In this document: in pieces, positions 45,706 to 58,497 of the stretch | Layout: each line of letters starts with the position of its first letter | Numbering within the stretch: position 1 is the stretch's first letter | Assembly: GCA_025267735.1 (NCBI GenBank) | Contig: CM046298.1 | Span: 40,077,917-40,141,916 of the forward strand | Origin: Mactra quadrangularis | Lineage: Eukaryota; Mollusca; Bivalvia; Venerida; Mactridae | DNA: 64,000 nt | Direction of reading: 5' to 3' | The notes under the pieces: generated by a model | Database searches by the model: none | What the model was told of the DNA's origin: nothing | Seen by the model: the letters and a program-made list of their open reading frames with translations, nothing else | Program-made: the position numbers and the translations under genes

Positions 45706-47453
45706 TACATGTGTATGAGGGTTTTAGAAAATGGATATTTTAGATAAACCTAAGGACAAGCATCTTTAATTAAATGATACTAAATTTATGATCAAATCTG
45801 TGTTATTAATAGGTTTGCACTTTTACTCTGGTCTAAATGTTCATCTATCTGTATCCAATCTATTAACTGTATTTTTGTTTTTCTGCCTAATGAACAGGTG
45901 ATTTATTGAACTTTATGTGAAATACTTAAATACTTATGTAGTTATGTGAATTTGTCGAATTATTGTGTGATGATTTTATTGTACTTCTTTTAAGTAACTT
46001 GGAACATAAGAAATTCACAATTGCACTTATTTGTCTAATTTAATTAAGTAAGAATTTATGCAATGACAATTGGGACCATTCACTTATTTTAATGTTATGT
46101 TTTTTACATTTATTGACTATACACTCCATTTATAATCAGAGCCCCTAAATTAATATGCTCCCAATTGTCAATGACCACCAAACTTTCTAATAGGGGTCAG
46201 ATTATTTGAAATGATGGCCGAGTTAGCATTAAAAAAATAGATGCAATATATTGAAATTGATTTTTTACGTTGGTTGCTGTTACAAAGACATTAAATATTG
46301 GATATAATGATCATCAGAATAAAATGCCCATGATTAATTTTATCTTTAGTTAGTATTATACTAATGGGTCTAACTTTATTTCAATTATAGTGATGGAAAT
46401 GTTGGGTCACTTTAACTTTTTCTTGGCATTTAAATTTAAATCTTTGTGGCTCAAGATTGCAACCATGCATATTAAATTGTTATTATTTGCCTTTTTTGGG
46501 TCATATTTAAATTGAATATTAAATAATTTTACATTTATAATTCTATTGATATATTTAGTTTCAAGAATCCAATCCCACATAATTTTTATATGTACTATTG
46601 TATAGTTCCTATCTGCTACATTTGTAACTATTGTGATAATTTTACTATACTTATTGTATTGTGTTATTAACAAACACTGGTAGTTTCTGTATATCAAGAA
46701 TCAGGGGTTTTTTGTGATTTGGAATTTGTATGAATGCTTGCTCTATATTTTACATACCCAATACATTGTATTATTTTGTACTGAAATTTTACTTCGCAGT
46801 TTTTGGTTGACATGATCAATTAGTAATGTACATGGGCTGGATCATGGTAGAACCTCATGTGATTCAGTATGGATGTATTACAGCAATCTTTGTTTGATAC
46901 AAAGCTACAGTAATATATCCTTTATGTTAATATTTCCATATCTGACAAAATTTTGTATGTGCAATATTGTAAGTTATAAAGAACATTTTTTTATATCAAT
47001 AAACAATGATAATTTAATAATTTGTTGTTTTCTTTTGTTTACGAAAGGTGAAACATATGATTGTGGTTATTTTGTCTGTGTGTCTGTCCATGGATTGTTG
47101 TGCGCCCATTTTCTCAACAGAAAACTATTGTAGAGAATCAAGAACCCCAAAAAAACAGACATGCATGTTGTCAACCTCTTCTGCTCTTGTGCTTTGTCCA
47201 AGAGTTATTGCCCTTTGATTTTTTGTCTATGAATTCTTGTCTAAGCTATGTACAGCAACTCATGGCTTGAGAACAAAGAAACTGTCTTAGAGGCTTCATT
47301 ACCAAAACCAGATCTGTGTATAACGTCTTATACGGCCTTCAAGATCTGTTGCTAAGTTATTGCCTTTTGGTTTTGCTGACTATATTTTTTTGTCCAAGCC
47401 AATTTTCAGCAACTATTATTTAGCTAGTGTGAACTGCAGTCGTATAGACCTGT
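45706..47453. other. Intergenic, AT-rich
   Basis: Only chance open frames under 100 codons (46407, 46873, 47061) with biased, low-complexity translation. No gene is supported. Confidence 0.4.
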
Positions 47454-47692
47454 GGTTCTTTTCACAAAAATTCTTACAAAAAAAGTATTCGTAAGTCAGT
47501 TTCATTTAATTAGCATTTTGAAGTCAGACGGATAATAAGCATAAATATGATATGATATTCAAAAGGTATATAAAATTCTACACAATTTGTATAATATTTA
47601 GAATTGATAAGCCAAAAAATGAGCGTATTATTAATGTTTCTTGCTTTTGACTTACGAAGATTCTTTTCGTAAGAATTTTTGTGAAAAGCACC
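47454..47692. mobile_element. Foldback MITE
   Basis: Left CTTTTCACAAAAATTCTTAC (47458-47477) pairs with GTAAGAATTTTTGTGAAAAG (47669-47688) perfectly. About 190 bp of AT-rich spacer. Confidence 0.7.
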
Positions 47693-47889
47693 CCTGACTA
47701 TGTATTATATGAGTGGTTAGTGTTGTCAGCTGTGTGTAGTTTATTTTGCCACAATCAAGTTTTTCTATCTTGATTTAAAAACATAAGATGAGACATAATT
47801 GTAGTCTGAATGTATTCTATTTATCTTTTATACATGAAACTACAACAAGAGATTTAGTTGTTGTAATTGTTGTCCAAGATTTGACTGGC

Positions 47890-49296
47890 TTATCCTCGTT
47901 TCTTCCACCAGCACTCGTTCCATTTACAATATTTCAGAGTACACATTTCAATTTGCTGGTAAAATAAAATGTAAAATGACAATTTGTTAATGAACATTAT
48001 GTAGTGACCACGCTTATAATAATAAAACAAAAGCATTCTTTGAAAACAAAACATGTCACAAATTAAACAAAAACAACAATTTAATGTTTACATCAATCAC
48101 AGTATTTCAAAGTACACATTTTAATTTGTTGACAAAATCAGATAAACTGAATAATGACACTGTGTTTCCCTTGAAAAAAAGTAGTCCGTCATTTTATTAT
48201 ATTTTCATCGTAGTGAAAATATAAAATTTATATTTTCATCGTATATTTTCATCGAATAACACAGCATTTCACCGTAATGCATGAAAGAAAGCATTAGTTG
48301 AATAAAGAATTCTCTCAATGTACACAAAACCAACAAATTGATGTTGCAATTTCTATCAATCACAAATTCAGAAAAAGACGAACATGGTTAAATTAATTAC
48401 TCAATTTCTGGAAATCTTATAAACTTTGATGTAATTAAATTTCAATAACTACTGCAGTTTCATCGAAGTGCACGTATAAAAGCTTAGTGGCAGAACCCAA
48501 ATGATTTCTAAAGGTATTGGACATAAAATATAATGAAATTAAATGCCACTATTCATTACATCTACTGAAAGTGAAAATCATTGTATTACAAACAAACTTA
48601 CAAAATATTTATTGCTATTACAAACAAACTTACAAAATATTTATTGCATCTGCAATAGTTGCAACCATCAAAATAAGTCACATGTGCTCCCACCCAGTTT
48701 CCATAGCAATCAACGCATGGTGCTGAAATCACAGGAAACGATCCAAGATTTATCTGGAATTTAGTATTTCAGAATTGCTTTTTGGTGAAGGGTCAGCGGA
48801 CAGGGAAACACTTTAGACAAACTAGACGCCATACATAAGGATAATCACAATAATATCATTTATATGGGACGGTAAATATAAATACAGTTTGCTTCAAGTC
48901 TATTGGATCAATATTATTTTGTAAGGGTATATTGTGATGTTTACGATGAAAATTAGGAAAAATATGTAGTATCTTAAAATAGTGGTATTGATAATAATTA
49001 TAATAAAGGTAAGAAAATGAAAAGAAAATGCATTCGAACTTACGTGAGGTCCACATTGGTCCCCTATCTGAAATGAATAATGTAAATAGTTTTATTATAA
49101 TTTATAGATACATGTACAATGTAATTCTATACAACGTATATAAGCGGTTATGCCAAGCTTTGCTTTTTTAATTAATTTAGAAAAAGCATTGAAAAATAAC
49201 CACTGCGGGACGTTTGTAACCATATATGTTAAAATACTTACATGCGTCAGAGCAAACTAAAGTCGTTGCCAAGAGTGCTATCAAAAACAGTTTCAT
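47890..49296 (-). CDS. Small secreted cysteine-rich peptide, pacifastin-like, four exons
   Basis: Exons 49296-49242, 49067-49044, 48722-48634 and 47955-47890, all GT-AG and phase-consistent, encode 77 aa. Exon 1 is a clean signal peptide (MKLFLIALLATTLVCSDA). The mature part has CVDCYGNWVG, then DGCNYCRC, then MCTLKYC, close to the pacifastin light-chain pattern C-x(9-12)-C-N-x-C-x-C-...-C-T-x3-C, a family of small serine protease inhibitors. The end (CKWNECWWKKRG) is extra to that pattern. TATAAAAAGG lies about 85 bp before the ATG. Exons are too short to be found as open frames. Splice choice is by eye; the in-frame cysteines across all junctions are the main support. Other cysteine-rich toxin- or defence-like peptides remain possible. 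Confidence 0.65.
48087..48130 (-). pseudogene. Decayed duplicate of the last exon of the cysteine-rich peptide gene
   Basis: On the minus strand it resembles exon 4 (KMCTLKYC-type coding) but stops at once with TGA, and the acceptor AG is lost (CAAC in place of CCAG). Surrounding intron bases also match 47935-47990, so a segment was duplicated. Confidence 0.5.
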
Positions 49297-49376
49297 ATTT
49301 CCGCGATGTCTTGGATACACCTGAAACAGTAATTGCCTTAGACACTTCACTCTAATTAGTAAATGCTTTGATTTTC

Positions 49377-49386
49377 CCTTTTTATA
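49377..49386 (-). promoter_or_regulatory. TATA box of the cysteine-rich peptide gene
   Basis: TATAAAAAGG on the minus strand, 81-90 bp before the ATG at 49296; the transcript would start near 49350. Confidence 0.5.
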
Positions 49387-49723
49387 CTCTGATTAGCTTT
49401 GTAATTATCATCAATCATAAAACCACCGATAATAAATTACCGTAATAATCATAAAAAGCAATCACGTTTAAAGTAAAAACAAAGACAGATATTAATTGAT
49501 ACAAAGGACTTTTTGTGAAGTAGAACCGCCACAATATTGATAGCTGGTTGGCTTTAAATATTTCCATCATTTAGAGCGATGACAGTATAAAATGTTCTTA
49601 ATACGTGAAACAAATTTATATTTTTGATATCGTTTTACATCAAAGTCAAGTGATTTGTCTTATATAACGACCTTCAAGAGTACAAAACTATATTTAGTGA
49701 TATTGTAGCTGTATATAGGCCTA

Positions 49724-50096
49724 CAGTACCCACCAAAAGTTTGGAAACAATTAAAATTCAATAAAAAAACTTCATTGATTGTTTTTGGCAGAACCATTAA
49801 TTTTAATATATTTGATATGGTTGATGATTAAATGAAAATGAATTTCTTGGATGCACCCCATTAATAAAATTCAGCATCTGATATCCTAAAGTCTCCAAAA
49901 CCAAATTCAGTGTAATTCTTCTCGATAACACAGATTTAAGCCACTTTGATAGTCTCAACTACAAATAGTACCGAAACAAAAAAGATAAGCAAAACTTAAA
50001 TCATTTTAAAAATAAATGGTCATCAATATTTTGTTAAAACCTATGCAGTAGGTTTATGAAATGAAAATGTCTTTTTTGTTGGGGGAAGGGGTACTG
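49724..50096. mobile_element. Tc1/mariner-type MITE, copy 2
   Basis: Left CAGTACCCACCAAAAGTTTG; degraded right end ending GGGGTACTG; flanked by TA. Internal GCATCTGATATCCTAAAG matches copy 3. Confidence 0.7.
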
Positions 50097-50607
50097 TATG
50101 ACATCCTTTCTATGGCTGAAGATGATCGTCGAGTTGTTCCGAATTACTCTTGGCAAGCTTTTTGAAATGATTTACTTGTGACATTATTCAAGCGACAATG
50201 TTTGCAGCACCAACAGGCGAATCTTCTCATAATGAAAAACCTATATAGAAGTTTATTATTCTAACAGTAAGGCTTTACTGCTGTACTTCTGTACTGCTTT
50301 TACTGCTGTCTTCACATACATAATTTATTGACATTTTAAACTCGACATTTTAAGACATTAGTAATCACCTCGAATCAAACAATCAACCGGCAATGTTTAG
50401 TTTATAACTAGTTCCTGATTTGTATCTTAATTGGTATAAGTTCTCTGGATGACATAAATAATGACAAAAAATATAAGTCATCGAATCGTGAACTACTCGT
50501 TTACTGTTGACAGAATGTAATCCAAATAACTATGAACGCTAGTTTAACAATACTATATTGTATTTTATGATAATTATTGTCATGGCCGTGTTACATTGTA
50601 GTATTGC

Positions 50608-50959
50608 TTAAAAAGGTACTAGTTCACAGATTTGGGTTATTTTTTCTATAATTTCAAAATACCATTTAGTGTCTGTAATTGTGTCAAAATAATTCTTATT
50701 ATTTTAAGACAAACTGATCAATATGTTGCAAGAAATATACAATAAAAGCCACAAAAAGCACTAAAACTGTTTATACTGTGACATACGGGGTAGATATTTA
50801 CTACATGAAACACCTTTATTTGTAGTTGTTTGTCAATTTGCACTAAAATTGTCATTATCAGAACACTGCTTTCCTACTTCCAAAAATATGTCCATACAAC
50901 TTTGATAGTTTTAAGAAAAGTCTATATTAAAGTTGAAATCTGTGAACGAGTACCTTTAA
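50608..50959. mobile_element. MITE family Z, copy 3 (host DNA)
   Basis: Left TTAAAAAGGTACTAGTTCAC, right GTGAACGAGTACCTTTAA. Contains TCAGAACACTGCTTTCCTAC and the GTGTCTGTAATTGTG block also present at 45248. Confidence 0.6.
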
Positions 50960-51177
50960 GGTTGCGGAAAGAGAGTCTTTGGCTTATGTTTTACAGGTTT
51001 TCTGTAAAATATACTGAAGTATTTTCGTTTGATAACATGTACATCTACTATAGTGCTAATAAGTATAAATAATGTACATTGTATATTTGTAATTGGTACA
51101 AGTTAAAAGTTTTTTCTTCTTTTTCTTAGTATTATTTTATTTTCGTGAATATTTTGCTTATTGATAGGGGTCAATAC

Positions 51178-51405
51178 AATCTCCGTAAACAGAGATCCTG
51201 TAGAGCGTTGTCGTACTGGATCTCTACTTAGTCAATGCAAGATCACGTCGATATGAACTTTGTGTCGACCAATCGATGCGTAGCTTTCATCTAGACGAAA
51301 ACAATATTAATCACATTTTGATTTCGTTATTTCTATTTTTAGACCTATGTTTGCATGCTAATTTAACTGCGGTATTATTCACAGTCTGCGATTGGGTGGC
51401 TCATT
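51178..51405. repeat. Dispersed repeat, copy 2
   Basis: Collinear with 30562-30793 (CCGTAAACAGAGATCCTGTA, GCGTAGCTTTCATCTAGACG). The open frame at 51276-51545 overlaps it and is not a gene. Confidence 0.5.
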
Positions 51406-51981
51406 TCAAATTGCGCAGGCGCGTATCTAGGTCGTTTTATAGGTTACGCACAAAAAAGTGGGTCGAGGGCATGCCCTTAGATGTTTATTCACTACATTTG
51501 CTAAGGTGTATTTTGATGATACGTAAGCCACCGGTTGTATGCTAACAGAAATAACCTTTTTGAATTTAATATAATAGGGGATATTATATAATAGGGATTT
51601 GTAGTAAATGCAATAGATTTTCATCAAATTTCACTGTCGTCCCAATTATTTCGGCCAATACGGAAAACAAGTATAACAAGTTTAAATGAAAATATTCACG
51701 TGCAATGTTTTACCAGCACCATTCAAAATGACATTAATGTTAGGAAAAATGTGTTTCTATATGATTTTGAGGTAAATTACGGTCACAGACTGTTTCACAA
51801 AATAATGCATTTTCCCGCCGATCTGCAATTTTTAGCCTCATTTTAAATCACTTAAAGTCATATTTTCGATCATAATTGCAACACTTTTTTGTAAAAAATC
51901 TCAGAAACATTCACAAGTTGCATGGAAGACATGTACAAAAACATAAATCAAGTTGTTTTTTTAAACTCTGGAATAGTTAGT

Positions 51982-52471
51982 AGGGATGTAACGGTTAACC
52001 GATATACCGGTTAATATTGCAATACGAGTTTTAACGGTTTTTAACCGGTTCGTTTTTTCTTCAACCGGTTTTTGTAGTTAAGTGTCATACTACTTGTTTT
52101 TATCAGCATCTGATAGTTGAATGTTTAAACAAATGTTAAAATGAATTGAATGCTTGAAATACTCTTACTGTGGGTTTAAAGGTTAAACATTTAGTCATTT
52201 GAAAGAAAAATATCTTCAAGTGTCTGTTTCAAACGACGCATTTTTCTAACATATATACCATTTTACATTTGTAATTCAAACATTTGGATAAGAGATCATT
52301 TGGAAATACCCATATGCGTGCTATGCTGATCCAATTAGGACGAGGTACTTGCATTAATTAATGCTTTGCATGTCTAAGCGAAAAACCGGTACGTATTGCA
52401 ATATATTGCAATACTGGTTCTGCATATTGCAATATATTGCAATACGGTTTTTACCGTATTGTTACACCCCT
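51982..52471. mobile_element. hAT-type non-autonomous element
   Basis: Ends AGGGATGTAAC and GTTACACCCCT, with an 8-10-bp direct repeat (AATAGTTAGT at 51972-51981 and 52472-52481). The interior is rich in TATTGCAATA and ACCGGTT motifs. hAT assignment rests on TIR style and duplication length. Confidence 0.7.
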
Positions 52472-52481
52472 AATAGTTAGT

Positions 52482-53992
52482 ACATCGTGCTTCAGCCAGT
52501 TATAGACAGTGACGACCGAGAAAATTTAAAAAAGCACTTCGTTACAAATCCCTCTCTTGAAGAATCCCTGTTATAACACTGAGATAACATGATCACATTT
52601 ACAAACAATACAACTGTATGAAACATGATAACATATTATTTAATAATGCTACTCAACATTCAAACAAAAAAGCGCAAAACGTCGCTGTTTTGGTGAGCAA
52701 AGGTATTTATCACTTATCTAGCTATGTCAATAGAAAGTTCCTGTGCATAGCCATATTATCCGGCCAGACGTTCTGTTGTCATTGTAGACCTCAGGTATTT
52801 CTTGCAAAGTATAACATACAACAACTTTAAATGTTGTCTGAACAATATGTTTGCCAGACATTAAACTGAGTAAGTGTTTAGGCCTATGTTAAAATCTGAA
52901 ATTTCAAAGTTTGTTTACATATCAGAAGCGAAAGTAAGCAACAGAGGACAAAGGTCGCTCACAATCAAGGCCTTATTAAAGACTGTTGTTTTTTTTCTTA
53001 TATAAGATGAAGAGTTATGAATGCAGTAATTAGAAGACGTATGTGCGCAAAACATAATCTTATTTATACTGTTAAAATGTCAATAATATATAAATACACA
53101 ACAGAGGTATATATGAGAAAACAGAGTTGGATGGTGTGCGGCCAGAGTCTATTTTTTTACTTTTGGTTTTTGAAACCAAAGAATTTCCCATACAGGCACT
53201 ATTTCAGTTAATTTTGAGCTAAAAGATTGTTCAGACAGCATTTGTAATAGATATATACATGTACTACTTTTCTGATAGTAAAAACGTGTGGCGAGTGTGA
53301 TTCGAGGGCCCTTAGATTATATATTTTACTTTACAGAATTAATGTGTAAATCACTTTTGGTATAGATCAAGGATTTGCACACCAAAATGATCATTTGCAT
53401 TGATTATCAGTAAGATTTCTGATAATATAATTACGTAAATAATTAATTGATTTTGGTCATAACTCATGAGTTTTTTTCAAAGAAGTTTCAATGTGCACAA
53501 GCAGACATAAAATTAAATTTGTGTAGTTTAATATGTCATTTTTATGACATTTTCATGAAGTAAAGATATGACAAAATTCAAATAATGCCTAACCCTGGTT
53601 AAGCATCCAATTTCTCAGTGTTTTTGGCACTTTTAGATTTTCAATTTCTGGAATCGAGGTTACGCACGTGCGTAAAGTGCGTAATGGCAGATACGCGTCT
53701 GAAATTGCGTGACGTAGATGATGTAAACAAGTTACGTATCATAACAATTTCGTCATGAATATTATGATGAGAAAAGGTCACCTGAACGTGACCTTCATTT
53801 TGAAAAGGCCAGATCTAAATTAGCGAGTATGCGCGAGCGGTAAAATTTTAGATCGGGTTTTAATCAGATTGAGGTCAATATTACGGAACGTATATCCAAA
53901 TTATGTTCAAAAAGCATGTACATGTAAAACACTTCATTAATCACATTGTTTTTCTGGCGACATGATATAGTATTCACGTATAGGGAGGTCAC
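52482..53992. other. Intergenic
   Basis: No gene is supported. The open frames at 52618 and 53017 have no domain signature. Confidence 0.4.
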
Positions 53993-54064
53993 CATAGGTG
54001 TTAGGCACATTTTTTCACTTTATAATAGTGTATATTTTGGGAAAAAATGTGCCTAACACCTATG
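53993..54064. repeat. Perfect 24-bp inverted repeat, 24-bp loop
   Basis: Arms 53993-54016 (CATAGGTGTTAGGCACAT...) and 54041-54064 are exact mirrors. Confidence 0.9.
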
Positions 54065-54189
54065 ACAATGACCATATAGAGTCGTGTTCGTTGCTCATAT
54101 TTAAAATGCACAAACACAATAAAAAATAAGACTGATACGTTTTCCTTATTCTGCCGAAGCATAATGTTCTTTGCATTAAATTTGTCCTG

Positions 54190-54300
54190 TACACGTACGT
54201 ACGTACAGCATTCGGAACACCCTCGACCTTTCATGAATGAATAATTGTAGTGAATAGTTATTCGTAGCGAATGGCCGAGGATGTTCCGAATGGTACGTAC
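54190..54300. repeat. Imperfect inverted repeat
   Basis: GTACAGCATTCGGAACACCC at about 54203 pairs with GATGTTCCGAATGGTACGTAC near 54280-54300. A related decayed sequence (GGTGTGCCGAATGTACCGTAC) lies at about 59440. Confidence 0.55.
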
Positions 54301-54809
54301 AGAAGTATTAAAGTAGACAAGAGGAACAACTCGTACAGATAATAAACAATTTCATTGGAAGATTTATTTCCCTTATAAATAATAAATTAGGTGTAATAAA
54401 ATATGATTAATTCTTGCTTGTTTTTGTGATTTTTTCAGAAAGAAGTATAAAGCTGTTTGGCTTTTTGTTATTGTCCTACTCATCAAATGCCATCTACTTG
54501 TATGTATAATAAACAGTTTTGTTTCCTTTTTTAAACTCTTAAGGCATTTTATTTACCTAATCAACAGACTTATTTTGCTTCCCATAGTTCTTTTTACACT
54601 AATTTATGTTAGCTTGATTGTGAAACAAATTCTTACAACTAATATTTTATCACTATTTAGCCCGCTTACAGTTCCCCCTGTAATGCTTGATGGAAAAATA
54701 GTTTGTTATGATTCAACAGACCGGAAGACACTTGGAGAGTAGCAGTGAAGACTTGGCAAGTGTACATTTATTTGATATTTTCTAGATATGTCATGTAGGG
54801 TTTAATATT

Positions 54810-55575
54810 CAAAAAAATAACTAATGTTCACTATGGCATGTCAGTCTGTTCATATTCTTATTCATATTCTTATTGATTATTATTAATCTGTTTTCAATTA
54901 ATGTAACTGACACACTCTATGGCATGCCACATGGCACTTATTCTTACACAGGTTTCTGTCCTCAATTAAATTAAACTTACATACACTATGGCATGCCAGT
55001 ATGTTCTTATGTAGGTTTCTGTCTTAAATTAAAGTAACTTACATACACTATGGCATGTAAATAGACCCGTATTCTCATGTCGGTTTCTGTCTTTAATTAA
55101 AGTAACTTACACACTTTATAGCATGCAACATGATAGCTCGTATTCTTATACAGGATTCTGTCATCAATTAAATTAAACTTACATACACTTTTGTAGTCAG
55201 TCTGCCCTTATCCTCATGTAGGTATCTGTCTTCAATTAAAAAAGCTTACGCACACTGTAGCATGCAATTCGACCGTTATTCTCACGCAAATTGAACAAAG
55301 TAACTAACATACACAATGGCATGGCATATAGCCTTTATTCTCATGTTGGTTTCAGTCTTCAATTAAAGTACCTTACACACACTATGGCATGTCAGCCTGT
55401 TCTTTTTCTCATGTAGGTTTTTGTCTTCAGTTAAAGTAACTTACATACACTGTGGCATGTCAGCCTGTTCTTTTCCTCCTGTAGGTTTCTCTCCTTAATT
55501 AAAGTTACTTACATACACTATGGCATGGCATATGGCCCTTATTCTCATGTAGGTTTCAGTCTTCAACTAAAGTAT
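54810..55575. repeat. Satellite, about 12 units of 62-66 bp
   Basis: Units contain ACATACACTATGGCATG, TTATTCTCATGTAGGTTTC and TCTTCAATTAAAGTAACTT with drift between copies. One further unit (CACTATGGTATGTCATATGG) lies at 57967-58015, beyond the inverted-repeat element. Confidence 0.85.
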
Positions 55576-55865
55576 AGTGCGTACAAGTTGACCCCGACCT
55601 GACCTTTAAGCAAGAATATTCATTACATTGAATACGAATGTAGTATTAGTGCTCGGACTATATCGTCAAGGCTCGAATGTAATTATAACACAGGGATTAA
55701 TTTTAAAGTACATTTAAAGCGTACAATGAGTGTTTATTACACATAGACAGGACCAGATGATTATACTATGAGGCTAGCTACCAATTCAAATGTTGTGGGT
55801 TTTAGCCCCGCAACCGTCATCCCCCATCCATTTTATTATTAATTATATTTAAAAATGTAAGAACA

Positions 55866-57966
55866 TAGTCCAGTTAATACAGCTAAAAAAATAGGCCAAC
55901 CTAGACAAAATTGCAACAGAATTTATTTTTGTACCATGTGAAAGTTCGTATTCATAGTAATATCCAAAAAAAAGTTGCACTCAAAAATTCGAGGGGAAAG
56001 TCCTTTTTTGGACAAAAACGTTAAACATGAACAAAAACATTTTTGATTTTTTTTTATAAATGTGTCAAAAAAGATTTTAAAACGAGTCATTTATCTGGAA
56101 TCTGCTTTACATGTATCTTTCATGCGTTTGTACTATAACTAGTGCTTGTACTATAATTAGTATAACAATAATAAATAAGAGACATAATTGTTCAGTTTTG
56201 GGATAAAAGTACTAAAATAATATCTAAAAGTGCGAATTTTTGGAATCAAATCGTATACAATTTTCAAAAATCATCATTGTTAATAACTTTTAGTTTACTA
56301 CAAATGTGTCTAAAAAGGGTTTAAATGTCATTGATATGAATGTAATTATCATTTAATGAACTAATGTGATTTAAGTACCAACACAAAACCTGAGACTATG
56401 AATTTTTGGAATCAGCTTCTCGTGTATCGATTACAAAAACAGATTTAATAGTCAACAAATGCTTCCAAACAAGTGTTGTAGTTCATGCTACTAAACGTAT
56501 GTAATACAGATGATGATAGGTATTACATAAATAAATATTTAAAATATCATTTGTTACTTTTGTAACTGTTTTTACACATGAAATGTTGTAACAGCATACA
56601 TTTGTCATGGAATGTACTTAGTTACGTTCTGTTTTTTATAACCTTAGGTTTAGCTTTTGATCATTGTCACTGTCGGTATTTTCGCTATCAGAGGCTTAAC
56701 TAGATCTTAACACTGTGCAAATGATTGAACACACAAGTCCGTCATCGAATAACTTTAAGATATCTTCAGGAACAGACTATAACTTAGTCTTTACAGGCTG
56801 AACATTTCCATTAACAGACTCACATCCCTACTCACATGGATTTCATATTGTGTTGTCCTTTCATATTGCGTCAAATGTTTAAAACAAGCTTTTAATTTTG
56901 CACGCACGATGTTGCATTGACTACTTTAGTAGCAAACTATTGCAAAGGGAGGTTGTTCGTGTGGCCAATTCATAATGAACAATAGAGCATTATGATCTCT
57001 CGCCAGTTTTGATGTCTACATCCTTTGTGATGTCTATATATATTTGAACGGCTTCTTTGAACTCGGTGTAAGTTCTGGGAAGTTTTAAAATTACTGATTT
57101 TACAATGTAAATGATGTTAAAGCTGTCAGGCATCTAATTGAGGTATGCATGAAAGATAGAGAAGTAAACACAGCATGGGACTTTTTTTAATTTAGCCAAG
57201 TCCCGTTCTCGACTTTCCTTACTTTGTCAGACCTGAAGACAATGTTTTGGTCAAACAGGTTAGTACGGTGGCACAACAAAACCAACAACAGTTTATAATT
57301 TTAAATAATGACGGAGGAAAAGCTATACGTAACTCATACACAAAAAAGTAAAAAATCGTTTAAGCTCAAATATACAGTGTGATGCTATTTTCATGAGTAA
57401 ATGAAACAAATAATATATCAAGTGAATTAAGCTTAACTTGGTTATCATCTCGTTTTTTAAAACAATTTTACAAGATAACATTAATTTGTGGAGTTTAAAG
57501 TTTCGTACTCAGCACTCAGACAACAAAAATATCGTGACACAAATTTAACACTAAACATGATCAATTTTGGTCCTAATGCGCTACCGTAGTAAAATGTTTC
57601 TATTTGTCAAGGTCGTCACCAAAAACGGTATTTTTTAATTAATTTACTGTCATATATAAAATATATTAAATATAGGTGTATATGTTCACATCGGAAAATC
57701 AACTCAGAAGCAAAATACTACCGGCATCCATTACTTTTTGTGACCCAAAAGCTATATTCACTGCGGGACAGAAGTACGGAAGCGTTGCAGCGCCTTGTAA
57801 TATAAGTAGAAAATACATTATTTAAAATTCATTTTTCATCACTTTCCCCTTTTTATTTGGAGTGCAACTTTTTGGTGTGTGTTATTGTATTGATGGTCTT
57901 TAGCATAGTATAATTATATATTCTGTTGCAATTTTGTCTAGGTCAAAAGCTGTATTGACTGGACTA
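55866..57966. mobile_element. 2.1-kb DNA transposon remnant with long TIRs
   Basis: Left TAGTCCAGTTAATACAGCT and right AGCTGTATTGACTGGACTA pair. The arms continue through CCTAGACAAAATTGCAACAG (exact) and, with gaps, to AAAGTTGCACT and GGGGAAAGT about 130 bp in. No coding sequence remains. It separates the satellite array from its last unit. Superfamily not recognised. Confidence 0.75.
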
Positions 57967-58298
57967 CACACTATGCACTATGGTATGTCATATGGCCCTT
58001 ATCCTCACGTATGGCCGCGAGAGTTATTCCATTTAATATTTAAATGGATATTAAAGGTGCAATTACGGTTGCTATGGAACTCAAATCGGTTGCTATGGAC
58101 AGTATAGTGGATACTTTTGGCCTCAAGGCGATTGGCATAAGGTGTAAGAGTGGTTGCTATGGACCAAGGGGTGGTTGCTAAGGATATGTTGATGGTTGCT
58201 AACTTGTTATGAGTCTAAGAGTGGCTGCTTTGAAGTAATATTTGTCCTATGTAATATTTGTGTGTTGACTAGGCTCGATACTATACCTTCCTTCTAAG

Positions 58299-58497
58299 TG
58301 CGACGTTAAGCGGCAAGGTTGCGACGTTTAACGGCATTCGATTTTTTGCGACGTTTACCGTCAGCGTTGCGACGTTTAACGGCAGGGCGATTGCGACGTT
58401 TAGCGGCGGTTGCGACGTTTAGCGTTAGTGTTGCGACGTTTAACGTCAGTTGCGACGTTTAGCGGCGTTGTGACGTTTAACGGCGCTACAACGTTTC
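58299..58497. repeat. GC-rich minisatellite with CGACGTTTAACGGC core
   Basis: About ten TTGCGACGTTTARCGGC-like units spaced about 20 bp in an otherwise AT-rich region. Each holds one ACGTT box. Units vary by small insertions. Confidence 0.85.

Noticed and set aside
51276..51545. 89-aa plus-strand frame
   Set aside because: Overlaps a dispersed repeat whose other copy (30562) lacks the frame.
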